From assembly GCA_032162705.1 (NCBI GenBank), contig JAVRON010000003.1, forward strand, positions 18,084 to 82,083: 64,000 nucleotides of DNA. Direction: 5' to 3'. Below are positions 45,912 to 58,500 of this stretch, in pieces. The notes under the pieces are model-generated. The model was not told the origin of the DNA and made no database searches. It saw nothing but the letters and a program-made list of their open reading frames with translations. This DNA comes from QHXN01 sp032162705. Lineage in GTDB: Bacteria > Acidobacteriota > Blastocatellia > Pyrinomonadales > Pyrinomonadaceae. The position numbers were made by a program, and so were the translations under genes. Position 1 is the first letter of the stretch. Each line of letters starts with the position of its first letter.

Positions 45912-46002
45912 GTTCCTCCCTCGTTAGCCACGGGTATTACGACGTTTCAGCCAACTGTCAGTCAACCGGCGAGCGCACCACGAAGGTCTGTACTGTTGGC
46001 TG

Positions 46003-48192
<2,190 letters not shown>

Positions 48193-48513
48193 CCTTCCCT
48201 TTCATGCGCGCCGGGCGGTCGGCGAGTGCAGCCGCGTCAACGCGCGCCGTGTTTCCTCGGCACATAGGCGGTGAACGAACGCGCGGCGCGCGAGCGTGTA
48301 TAATGCCCTCATCGCACGACAGACTCAACAAGTAATTCACGCACTCCGATGTGGCTCGTCAGGCGAAGGCAGAGTGAGAAATTCCTGAACGCTTGCGAGT
48401 TTTCATCCTCTCGCCGCTTTATGATTCAGGGCAGGAGGCTCGGATAATAGTCTTCGGCGGCTGTTGCGATAAGCTGTCGATGCGGCAAGTTCACAACTCC
48501 GAGGAAACTTTCG
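48193..48513. promoter_or_regulatory. Divergent promoter region, GH67 / GH1
   Basis: These 321 bases have no credible gene. A consensus TATAAT lies on plus at 48299-48304, preceded by TG, a possible -10 for GH1, but without a recognisable -35 at 17 bp. A weak TGTTGCG...GGCAAG resemblance to the 24-bp motif around 48460-48487 was not accepted as a copy. Confidence 0.35.
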
Positions 48514-49998
48514 ATGAGCAAAAAAATATCGAGACGCACATTCGCGAAGGTGGCCGGCGCTGCGGCGCTGGCTGCGACTGCAACTCCAACGCCCTCGCTC
48601 GGCTCGCCCGCGTTGCCGCAGCAGAACCGAGGCGCGGGCGCGGGCGTTCCCGGAGGGCACGAATTCCCGAAGGGCTTTCTCTGGGGGACTGCCACGGCGT
48701 CCTATCAGGTCGAGGGCGCGGCGGGCGAGGACGGTCGCGGCCCTTCCATCTGGGACACCTTCTCACACACGCCCGGCAAGGTCGCGGGTAACGCCACGGG
48801 CGACGTGGCCGACGACCATTACCATCGCTACAAGCAGGACGTTCAACTCATGAGGGCGCTCGGCGTCAAGTCGTACCGCTTTTCAGTCGCGTGGCCGCGC
48901 GTCTTCCCGCAGGGGGCGGGTGCGCCGAACCCGAAGGGCCTGGATTTCTACAACCGTCTGGTTGACGAACTCATCGCCAACGGCATCGAGCCGTTCGCCA
49001 CCCTCTACCATTGGGACTTGCCGCAGGCGCTTCAGGAAAGGGTCGGCGGCTGGGAGTCGCGCGACACCTCGAAGGCGTTCGCCGACTACGCCGCCTACGT
49101 CGCCGGGCAGCTCTCGGATCGCGTGAAGCATTTCTTCACGATCAACGAGTTCGGGGCCTTCGTCGAACTCGGCTACCGGATCGGCATCCACGCGCCGGGT
49201 CTGAAACTGCCGCCCGCGCGCTTTAACCAGACGCGCCACCACGCAGTGCTCGGCCACGGCCTCGCGGTGCAGGCGATCCGTGCGAGCGCGAAGCCGGGAA
49301 CGCGTGTCGGCCTCGCGGAGAACATGACGATCTGTGTTCCCGTCATCGAGCAGGCGGAGCACATCGAGGCCGCAGAGCGAGCGACGCGTGAGATGAACGC
49401 GCCGTACATGACCGTGATTCAAGAGGGGAAGTACACGGACGCGTACCTCGCCGCGGCTGGCGCGGACGCGCCGAAGTTCACTTCGGAAGACCTGAAGATC
49501 ATCTCCAGCCCGCTCGACTTCACGGGCATCAACGTCTACACGCCCACCTACGTCCGCGCGGATAATTCGCAGCGGGGCTTCGCCGTCGTGCGGCACCCGT
49601 CCACGTTCCCGCACATGGCTTCGCCCTGGCTCTTCGTCGGCCCCGAAGCCCTCTACTGGGGGCCGCGCCACGTCGCGAAGATTTGGAACGTCAAGGAGAT
49701 TTACATCACCGAGAACGGCTGCTCGTCGGCGGACGTGCCGGCGACGGACGGGCGTGTCTACGACACAGACCGCATAATGTACCTGCGCAATTACCTCACG
49801 CAACTCCAACGCGCTACGTCGGAGGGCGTGCCCGTGCGCGGCTACTTCCTGTGGAGCCTGATGGACAACTTCGAGTGGGCCGACGGCTACACCAACCGCT
49901 TCGGGCTGCACTACGTGGACTACGCGACGCAGACGCGGACGCCGAAGCTGAGCGCAGGGTTTTACAGAGAGGTCATCGCCCGGAACGCGGTCGCCTGA
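48514..49998 (+). CDS. Beta-glucosidase, GH1, Tat-exported
   Basis: 494 residues. The N-terminus SKKISRRTFAKVAGAAALAA is a twin-arginine signal, unusual for GH1. The GH1 start is FPKGFLWGTATASYQVEGA. The barrel has YRFSVAWPRVFPQG, FATLYHWDLPQAL, the acid/base region FFTINEFGAF (the usual NEP is NEF here), the nucleophile in IYITENGCSS, and LWSLMDNFEWADGYTNRFGL. It cleaves beta-glucosidic bonds of cello- or xyloglucan oligosaccharides. An esterase fusion gene follows 31 bp downstream. Confidence 0.94.
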   Translation: MSKKISRRTFAKVAGAAALAATATPTPSLGSPALPQQNRGAGAGVPGGHEFPKGFLWGTATASYQVEGAAGEDGRGPSIWDTFSHTPGKVAGNATGDVADDHYHRYKQDVQLMRALGVKSYRFSVAWPRVFPQGAGAPNPKGLDFYNRLVDELIANGIEPFATLYHWDLPQALQERVGGWESRDTSKAFADYAAYVAGQLSDRVKHFFTINEFGAFVELGYRIGIHAPGLKLPPARFNQTRHHAVLGHGLAVQAIRASAKPGTRVGLAENMTICVPVIEQAEHIEAAERATREMNAPYMTVIQEGKYTDAYLAAAGADAPKFTSEDLKIISSPLDFTGINVYTPTYVRADNSQRGFAVVRHPSTFPHMASPWLFVGPEALYWGPRHVAKIWNVKEIYITENGCSSADVPATDGRVYDTDRIMYLRNYLTQLQRATSEGVPVRGYFLWSLMDNFEWADGYTNRFGLHYVDYATQTRTPKLSAGFYREVIARNAVA

Positions 49999-50029
49999 GT
50001 CGTTCGTCGGGCTTCAAGACAACACTGCC

Positions 50030-51343
50030 ATGACCATTCATCTGAGGCCTCCGCTTCGATTCCTGTCGGCGGCGGTCGCCGCCTTGTCGCTGTCCCCCGT
50101 CGTGCCGCGCATCGCCGTCGGCTTCATCGGCTCGTCCGGCGAGGGCGGCGCGAAACTCCACCGCCACATCTTCGGCGAATCGGTCGAGAACCTGACCGGC
50201 GGCGAGTTCTACTGGATGGCGGGCAACTTCTTGAAGTACGGCGCAGCGGACGCCGTCTTCGGGCCGAAGACCGCCGGCGACCTGCCCGTTGATACGCACG
50301 AGCTGATCGCCCTTTGTGCGCCGCGCCCCGTCTTCAACAGCTACGGCGTGGTCGAGCGCGGCGACGCGAAGTGGGTGGACGCTCGCGGCAGCTTCATGGC
50401 GGCGGTGGCGGCGGGCCCGGCCTACAGATTGCTGGGCAAGCGTGACCTCGGCACGCCCGGCAACTACCTCACCGACCCGATGCCGCCCGTCGGACAGTTG
50501 ATCGGCGGCGAGCTTGTGTGGAGGCAGCACAGCGGCGGCCACAGCGTCGCCGAGAACTGGCCGTCGTTCATCGAATGGGCCAGCCAGTTCATCAAAGTGG
50601 AACGCACGCGCGCAGACCAACCCTTGCCGCGAGCCGAACGGAACTCTCAGCTCGCGCACGCCGAGTTGCTGGAGAAGGCTAAGAAAGGGCGCATCGACGT
50701 TTACTTTGAAGGCGACTCCATCACGAGGCGTTGGGGTACGAGCGACGAGCAGTACAAAGCATTCTTGGCGAACTGGCGGCGGAACTTTTTCGGCTGGAAT
50801 GCCGCCGACTTCGGTTGGGGCGGCGACACCGCGCAGAACATACTCTGGCGGCTTGAGAACGGCGAACTGGATAACGTCAATCCTAAGATCATCGTGCTGC
50901 TCGCCGGCACGAACAACGTCGGCAAAGAATCTCCTCAAGGTAGCAAAGACCCGAGGGTCGCGGACACGGTTCAGGGGATTAAGGCGATCTTGGACATCTG
51001 CCGGCGGAAGGCTCACGCGGCAACCATAGTGTTGATGGGAATCACTCCGCGCAATGACAACATGGCGGTGATGCCCCTCATCAACAAGATCAACCGGAAT
51101 ATCGCAAAGTTCGCCGACGGGAAAAAGATCAGGTATGTGAACATCAACGACAAGCTGGCTGATCAAGACGGCAAGCTGTTTGAAGGCATGGTCAGCCGGG
51201 ACGGGCTGCACCTGGATGTCAAAGGTTATCAGGTGTGGGCCGACGCGCTGAAGCCGATCTTTACCGAATTGCTCGGGCCGCCGGCGAGAGAAGATCACGC
51301 GCCCGCGCCCACCGGAGACCCGAGCGCAGGAAACGGTCGGTGA
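50030..51343 (+). CDS. Truncated CE15 (glucuronoyl esterase) module fused to an SGNH hydrolase
   Basis: 437 residues. After a signal-like N-terminus (RFLSAAVAALSLSPVVPR), residues about 27-190 match only the C-terminal half of CE15 4-O-methyl-glucuronoyl methylesterases: SSGEGGAKLHRHIFGESVEN, EFYWMAGNFLKY, LPVDTHELIALCAPRPVF, and the catalytic-His block HSGGHSVAENW (H167/H171). The upstream half with the nucleophile GCSRxGK is absent, so this module should be inactive. Residues about 205-425 form an intact SGNH/GDSL hydrolase: EGDSITRRWG (Ser230), WGGDTAQN, LLAGTNNVG and the Asp-His block RDGLHLD. The SGNH part may act as an acetylxylan-type esterase (inference). It lies 31 bp after GH1, with a weak ribosome-binding site. 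Confidence 0.82.
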   Translation: MTIHLRPPLRFLSAAVAALSLSPVVPRIAVGFIGSSGEGGAKLHRHIFGESVENLTGGEFYWMAGNFLKYGAADAVFGPKTAGDLPVDTHELIALCAPRPVFNSYGVVERGDAKWVDARGSFMAAVAAGPAYRLLGKRDLGTPGNYLTDPMPPVGQLIGGELVWRQHSGGHSVAENWPSFIEWASQFIKVERTRADQPLPRAERNSQLAHAELLEKAKKGRIDVYFEGDSITRRWGTSDEQYKAFLANWRRNFFGWNAADFGWGGDTAQNILWRLENGELDNVNPKIIVLLAGTNNVGKESPQGSKDPRVADTVQGIKAILDICRRKAHAATIVLMGITPRNDNMAVMPLINKINRNIAKFADGKKIRYVNINDKLADQDGKLFEGMVSRDGLHLDVKGYQVWADALKPIFTELLGPPAREDHAPAPTGDPSAGNGR

Positions 51344-51422
51344 TCGCCCATGCGTGTGCAAGATACGCCTCTTCAGAGTCCGCCAACCTCACGTCACAGC
51401 AGACGAAAAGTCTTCCGCGCGG

Positions 51423-51602
51423 TTACTCCTTACACCTGTCGAGCGCCGCCGCGAGATGGAAGCAGATGAGCGCCCACAGGCCGTATCGCTCGGGCAACCC
51501 CTCTGCGATCTCCTGCACACTGTCGCTCGGCAGCATCTCAACCCATAAGGCGCGCTGCACCTCAAGCCGCGCCTCGGCCTGCTTCAACCCTTGCGCCATC
51601 AT
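51423..51602 (-). CDS. Possible small protein of 59 residues
   Basis: The frame has two adjacent methionines and reads MMAQGLKQAEARLEVQRALW followed by VEMLPSDSVQEIAEGLPERY and ends LAAALDRCKE. The composition is protein-like (amphipathic helices) rather than the Arg-rich pattern of shadow frames in this window. No family is recognised and no good ribosome-binding site is seen. The frame is open further upstream to 51962, where it becomes less protein-like, so it may be the 3' remnant of a larger gene. Confidence 0.3.
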   Translation of the reverse strand: MMAQGLKQAEARLEVQRALWVEMLPSDSVQEIAEGLPERYGLWALICFHLAAALDRCKE

Positions 51603-51915
51603 CTTGCCGTTACGCACAAGACGGCTGTGCGCGCGCCGTTTGTGCGGCACGTTCCAGCCGATGCCGGTCTTGCCGCGCAGGGGAGCGGCGACGATGTTCC
51701 ATCTAAAGTTGCGCTCACAGAGCGATTCGCGAAGTACCTGGCGATGTGCGAGGCCGTGCATCTCGCTTACGGCGTGCTGAAGAGCGGAAGACCTTTCGAC
51801 CCGCAGCGGGCGCGTATGGAACAAACAGCCTGACAAGCAACACTGTATCTCACACGCGCCCACATTTAACGTGCATGAGAGGCTTCGTGATGCGGCGGCG
51901 GGTGCATGCCGGGCG
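51603..51915. other. Gene-poor stretch with possible degenerate coding remnant
   Basis: No intact gene is seen. On plus, the frame ending at 51833 contains ALTERFAKYLAMCEAVHLAY then GVLKSGRPFDP, which looks protein-like and could be the C-terminal tail of a lost gene, perhaps transposase-like. The family is not identified. The rest holds nothing recognisable. Confidence 0.25.
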
Positions 51916-52419
51916 TTAGATCGCGCGGATAGCAGGGTGCTGTGTGAATTTCCATAAACCAATCAACGAAAGCATTTCAGCGATGAGGAAAAAGAACATT
52001 CGTACATAATTTAACGTCATAAATCGCTCTGCCGTCTGCTTCAAAACCTCTACAGAATGTACCGCCGTGCCGTCAACGATCATGACTCTAAGCAGAGGAT
52101 AGATGAAAGTGAAAGTGACGACTTCTAAACCGACTGACAAAACTATGGCGGCGAGGATAAAGTTTCGCGCAGGTTTGATTTTCCAGCCAAGAATGACAAA
52201 CGCAATTCCCGTCAGGATTGCCAGAGGATAGAGCGTTTGAAAGAATTGGCCCGGATTTCTCGCCTGCAAAAAGTTTTTCGCAGCATCGAGCGAGGTCGGA
52301 ATATTATGAAACCAGTTCGGGAAATTGATAAAGGTTTCCATAATCGCTCCGCCGAAAACGATCATCATCAGGCAGAAGTGGGTGAAAATCAGTATTGTCT
52401 GGAAAGTTTGTTTCTTCAT
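51916..52419 (-). CDS. Small four-helix membrane protein, DUF1772-like
   Basis: 167 residues with four predicted membrane segments: TILIFTHFCLMMIVFGGAI, LYPLAILTGIAFVILGW, FILAAIVLSVGLEVVTFTFI and MFFFLIAEMLSLIGLW. The spacing and short size resemble DUF1772/anthrone-oxygenase-like membrane proteins; the function in bacteria is unknown. The ATG at 52419 has GGAG 9 nt upstream; the longer frame to 52581 is Arg-rich and non-membrane, so it is not used. The gene is visibly richer in A+T than its neighbours, and codons end in A/T more often, suggesting recent acquisition. Confidence 0.7.
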   Translation of the reverse strand: MKKQTFQTILIFTHFCLMMIVFGGAIMETFINFPNWFHNIPTSLDAAKNFLQARNPGQFFQTLYPLAILTGIAFVILGWKIKPARNFILAAIVLSVGLEVVTFTFIYPLLRVMIVDGTAVHSVEVLKQTAERFMTLNYVRMFFFLIAEMLSLIGLWKFTQHPAIRAI

Positions 52420-52599
52420 TCGCCTTCTCCTCAAGTTAAGCGTGCGAAAACTACTGGGAATCCAACAATCCGTCAAGACTGTCGGTGACAGAGCGGGAAG
52501 CCATCTAACGCCCTCATGTGAAGGCATTGACCGCTGGAACCGGGCGAGTGTGATGCCCACCCGGTTCTTGTGCGTTATCAAGACGGTGGCCGACGCCGA

Positions 52600-55500
52600 C
52601 TAGCGCCCGAACCGCTTCCGGTACTCATCAGACGCGAGGAACCCCTTGACCATCTCGGCGCGGCGGAAGTCTCCGCCGAACTGGTCGAGCTTACCCAACC
52701 AGAAGTTGTAGCCGTCGAAGTTCGAGTCAGGCGCGTCGTTCGGGTTTCTTCGGAGATACCCGAAATACTGTTCAAGGACGAACGCTCGATTCACGTCACG
52801 CCGGTGGAGTGTGTCGCTCTCCGCGACATGGCGCAAGGCGCGGGCGCGCGCCTGCACGTTTGAGGTGTCCGGAGCGCCGCCGAACTCGGCCACGGTCGCC
52901 TGCCGCTCCTCCGCCGAAGGCGTCAGCCCCGCGTGCGCGTAGAGCGCGTCGGCGTACTGCGCGGGAGTCATGGCGACGGTGTACTTCGCCGCGAACTCGG
53001 CGCGCGCGACAAACTCTTCGGCGAACGCCCCCTTATTCGCTTCGAGACGTGCGCGCCAGTCTCCCTCGCCCACCACCACGCCGCGCCGGATGGCCTGCGT
53101 GTCTTCGAGAAACTCAAGGTAGCGCGGCAGCCCTTCGGGGCGGTCGAGCGCCGCCGTGTAGAAATGGTAGACGAGGCAGCCCGTCTCCTTAAACTCGATG
53201 GAGAGGAAGAAGGCCGCCGAGACGTTGATGCGCTTGATCTCGCGGCATCGTTGCCGCTCAACCTCGGGCCGCGATTCGCACTGCGCGATCTCACCAGTCC
53301 AGAAGGCGAGGCCCGCGGCGTCAGGCTCGCGGTTGAGGAAGTCGTGGTAGTGCTCGCGCACGAAAGACTCGGCCCCTTCAATCGCGTTCGGTGAGTTCGG
53401 ATCAGCATCGTCGCTGACGACAGTGATGACGGCGAAGGAGGGCGCGCCGAGTGCGACGCCATCCGACGGGTTAGACAGTTCGAACGTGAAGCTCTCGTCC
53501 GGCTCGACATAGGCGTCGTCGGTGAGGAGCACGTTGACGGTCTTCAACGTTTCGCCGGGAGCGAAACGCAGCGTGCCGAGCGTCGCGGTGTAATCGGTGC
53601 GCTGGCTGGCCGTGCCGTCAATCGTCCGGTAGGCGACCCACGCGGCGCTCGCAGCGTCGCCCGCGCGCGTGACCGTCACCTCGACGACGTGCTGGTTCTC
53701 GAACGCGCTGTAAGCCGTTGAAGCAAGCTGCAACGTGTTCGCAGCCGGCGTTGGCGAAGGCTCCGGCGTCGGAGTTGGCGAAGGCTCCGGCGTGGGACTT
53801 GGAGTCGGCATCGGTGTTGGTGTTGGCTCCGGCGTTGGAGTCGGAGCTGGTGTTGGAGTCGGAGTCGGGCTAGGCGTCGATGTTGGCGTCGGACTAGGCG
53901 AAGGCGACGGTGTCGGACTCGGGGTCGGGGTCGGTGTTGGCGTCGGCGTCGGCTGCACATCGTCGTTAATGATGAAGCAGATGCCCGTATTGTCTGCGAT
54001 GGTCGCGCCCGCCGCGCCGGAGAGTGTGACAAAGAAACTCTCGTCGGGTTCGACCTGTGTGTCTCCTGTGACTTGGACGGTGATTGCTTTCTGTGTCTCG
54101 CCGGGCGCGAAGGTGAGCGTGCCCGATGCGGCGACGTAGTCCTGCCCGGCAGTCGCGGAGTTGTTGCCGGTCGCGTAGTTGACACCAACAGTCTGGCCGC
54201 TCGCGGCGGAGAGGCTGACGTTGAAGACGGCGTTCGTCGTCCCGCTGTTGCCCTCCGTCACGGTCACGTCGTTGACGGAGAGGGACGGCGTCGGGTCGTT
54301 GTCAATGATGGTCAGGGTGGCTGCGCTCGGCGTGCCTAAAGTCGCGCCGCCCGTCGGATTCGAGAGCGAGAGGCTCACCGTCTCGTCCGCTTCGTCCAGA
54401 GCATCGTTGATGACGGTCACGCTGAAAGATTTGCTCGTCTCGCCATCGGCGAAGGTGAGCGTGCCGCTCGTCGCGGTGTAGTCCTGTACCGCGGTCGCCG
54501 TGCCGTTACTCGTGACGTAGTTGACCGTGACCGCGCCGCTCGAACCATTCGTGCGATTCACAGTGATGATGGCCGCGCCGCCCGCCTCGCCGATCTCGAT
54601 GTTCGGCCCGCTGAACGAGAATGTGCCGGGTTGTGGCGCGGCGTCGTCGTTGGTGATGGTGCCCGTGCCTTGCCCGCGCGCAATCGTTGCGTTGGACGCA
54701 TTGCTCAGATTGACAGTGAAGGTTTCATTCGGCTCAAACGTCGTGTCGCCGTTGATAGAGACGCTGATGGTTTTACTGGTCTGCCCCGCGTTGAAGGTCA
54801 ACGTGCCGCTCGCGGCGACGTAGTCGGAAGGCTGTGTGGCCGTGGCGTTCGCCGTGCCGTAATTGACCGTGACGGTTTGCGCGCTCGCGGCTGAAAGCGT
54901 GACGGTGAACGCGGCGTTCGTCGTGCCGGAATTGCCCTCCGTGACCGACACGTCGTTGATGGAGAGCGTCGGCGTCGGGTCGTTGTCGAGAATGGTGATG
55001 GTGGTTGCGCTCGGGCTGCCGAGCGTGGCCGTGCCGGTCGGATTCGAGAGCGTCAAGTTGAAGGTCTCGTCCGGCTCGTCGAGCGAGTCCGGCGTGGTGT
55101 TGAGTTGAATGATCTTGAAGTTCTCGCCGGGCGCGAAGGTGAGCGTGCCCGATGCGGCGGCGTAGTCTTGTCCGGCAGTGGCCGTGCCGTTTGCGGTGGC
55201 GTAATCAACCGTCACCGTGCCCTTCGTGCCGCCCTGACGCCTGACGGCGATGGTCGTGGCGTTGCCTTCGTCCACGTTGAAGGTGGTCGTGTCGAACTGG
55301 AAGGTGCCGGCGATGTCGTCGTCGAAAATAGTTCCCTTACCCTGATTGTCGTCGATGACGGCATTGGTCGCGCCCGACAAATTGACGAAGAAGGTCTCGT
55401 TCGGCTCGGGCGTGTTGTCGCCGTTGACGGGCACGGAGATGGTCTGCGTGCCTCCGGCGGGAAGCGTCAGCGTGCCGGAGACGGCGGTGTAATCTTGCCC

Positions 55501-58500
55501 GGCGGTCGCCGTGCCGTCGGCGGTCGCGTAAGCGACGGTTACAGGCTGACTGCTCGCGCCATTGAGCGTGACGGTGAAAGTGGCGTTGGTCGTGCCGGAG
55601 TCGCCTTCGCTCACGTTGGCGTCGCCTATGGAGATGGTGGGCGTGGCGTCGTTGTCGAGGATGGTTAAGACCGACGTGCCCGGATTGCCGAGCGTGGCCC
55701 CGCTCCCGCTCGTCGGTGTGATCGTGAGGTTGACCGTCTCGTCCGGCTCATCCATCACGTCGTCGAGAATCTGCACGTTGAAAGTCTTCGAGGTCTCGCC
55801 CGGGCTGAAGATGAGATTACCCGAAGCGGCGGTGTAGTCCTGTCCGGCGGCGGCCGTGCCGTTTGCGGCGGTCGCGTAACTAAAGCTGAAAGTCGCGTTG
55901 CCGCCCGTGCGCGTGACGGTGATCGCCGCGCTGCCGCCGTTCTCGCTAACGCTGTAGTTGGCCGCGCTGAATTGAATCGCGCCTGCCGTGTCGTCGTCGA
56001 GGATAGTGCCGACACCTTGCCCATCGGCGAGGGTCGCGTTTGACGGCGGCGAGAGGTTGACGAGGAAGTTTTCGTCCGACTCGTCGAAAGCGTCTCCGCG
56101 GACGGTGACGCTGATGGTCTTCTGCGTTTCACCGGGGCTGAAGACGAATGAGCCGCCGCCCCCGTTGTAGTCGCTGCCTGCCGTGGCCGTGCCGTCGGCG
56201 GTCGAATAGTTGACGTTGATGGATGCGCCGCTCGCCTGCGAAAGGCTGATGGTGAAGACGGCATCGACTGTTCCAGAGTCGCCTTCGGTCACGCTCACGT
56301 CGTTGATTGAGACGGCGGGTGTCACGTCGTCGTCGAGGATGTTTAAGACGGCTGTGGAGGGGCTGCCGAGAGTCGCACCGCCGTTCGTGTTGGAGAGCGT
56401 GAGGTTGACGGTCTCGTCCGGCTCGTCGGTCGTATCGTCAAGGACTAGCACATCGAAGGTCTTGGAGGTTTCGCCGGGGGCGAAGGTGAGCGTGCCCGAT
56501 GTCGGCTGATAATCCGCGTTGGCGTTGGCTGTGCCGTCGGAGGTCGCGTAGTTAACCTTGACCGTGCCGCCCGCGCCGCCCATGCGTGTGACCGTGATGG
56601 TGGCAGTCGGGTTGCCGGTTTCGTTGACGCTGTAGCTGGTGGAACTGAACTGCAAGCTTCCCGGCGGCTCCGCCACAACGCGCAGGCATTGAGAGAACTC
56701 GGAGGTGTTGCCCGAAGGGTCGGTCGCCGTCGCGGTGAGATAGACGCCGGTGTTGACGTTGGTGTTGAAGCCGAAAGAGGTGTTGCCGTTGGCGTCCGTG
56801 CCGACGGTCGTTGAGGCGAGCAAACTCTCACCTTCTCCAAAGCCGGTCGGGTCGCAACTGTTGCCGGCGTAGAGTTGGACGTTGTAAGAGGTGTTGGCGG
56901 CGCTGTTGAGCGTGCCGGTGACGGGCGTCGTGCCGTTGAAGCTTCTGACGGCGGAAGTAAGGACGGGGAAGTTCTGAAGATTGTTGGCGCCCGCGTCCGC
57001 GTCGCCCGCGTCGTTCGGGTTGACGCCGTCGGCGTCGAGGTCTATGCCGAGGCCCGTGTTGAAGGCGATGGCGTTGCCGAGGACTTTGTTGCCCACGCCC
57101 GAAGCGATGTAGACGCCGTCAAGGCCGTTCGAGGTGATGGTGTTGTAATCGGAGGCCGACGAGCCGCCGATGGTGTTGTTGCTTGCGCCGGAAACAAAGG
57201 TGATGCCGTGCTGAGAGTTCTGCGAGATGGTATTCACCTTGATGACGTTGCCGGTCGCCGACGCGCCGGTGATGCCGATGCCGTTCTTCGTGTTTGACTT
57301 GATGGTGTTACCGGCGGCGACGCCGATGGTGTTGCCCGGCGCGTCGCTGATGACGATGCCGTTAAAGGCATTCGGGAAGGCCGTGCCCGCTTCGTTGACG
57401 CCGATGTAGTTGTTGTCGATGACATTGCCGGTCGTCGTGTTGCCGTCAATGAAGATGCCGTCCACGCCACTCGCTCCGATGACGTTGCGTCCGACGTTAT
57501 AGTTTTGTCCGATGATGTTGTTCGAGGCACCGGCGACAATGCGGACGCCGTTAAGACCATTGCCGACGGCGGCGGTCTCGGCGTCGTTGAGGCCGATGGT
57601 GTTCTCGTGCAGGATGTTGCCGTTCGCGCCCACGCCGGAGATGGCGACGCCGCTCTTGTCGTTGCCGGAGAGCACGTTGTCTTCGATGGTGTTGTTGGCT
57701 GCGCCGGTAATGACCACGCCGTTAAAAGCGTTGCCGAGGTCATTGTTGCCGCCCGCGCCCGTGCCGATGTAGTTGTTGAGCGCTTTATTGCCGGTCGAGC
57801 CGCTGCCGTCAATCCGCAAGCCGTCAACCGTGTTGCCGGAGATGAGGTTGGAGTTAATGCCGCTGGCGTTGCCGATTGTATTGTTCGGCGAGTTGGAGAT
57901 GAAGATTCCGGTGGCGTTGCCGAGCGCGGCGGTGCCGGCGGTGTTCGTGCCGATGAAGCAGTTGTTGACGGTGTTTCCGCCCGCGCCCTGAATAAGAATA
58001 CCGTGGCCGCTGAACCTGTTAATCACCAGCCCTTCAATGACCACGCCGCCGCCGGTGATGGTCAGCCCCGTCGCGCCCGCGCCCGCGCCCGCGCCGTTCA
58101 ACTCGATGCGCGGGTTGACGCCGTGTGCGCCGTTGAGCGCCTGCGTACCGTCAAAGGCAACCGCCTCGGTAATCGGCGGCAGCGCGCTCAGAAGATTGAT
58201 CGTGCGCCCGCCCGTTCCGAGGTCGAAGAAAATCTCGTCGGTGCCGGGGTTGGCGTTCGCATCGTTGATCGCCTTGCGGAAAGAGCCTGTGCCCGCGTCG
58301 TTCGTGTTCGTCACGGCGAAGGTCATCGGAGCCAGCAGCATCGCCCTCATCATGGAGGCCGCATAAGCTCCATAAACTCCCGTTCGCGGCGCAGACGTGC
58401 CGCCCGAATAATCGAACGGCGCGACGAAGAGTCCCCAGTCCGCGGGCGACTTGTCATCATGGTTTTCGACCGCCGCGGCGCGAGGTTGGCTCGACGTGGA

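Noticed and set aside
48459..48487. Possible fifth copy of the 24-bp operator upstream of GH1
   Set aside because: Only TGTTGCG and a distant GGCAAG resemble the motif; spacing and the right half do not match.
53735..53960. The repeated GGCGTTGGAGTCGG-type tract considered as a CRISPR or satellite array
   Set aside because: It is in frame and encodes the Pro-Thr linker of the Calx-beta protein; there are no spacers.
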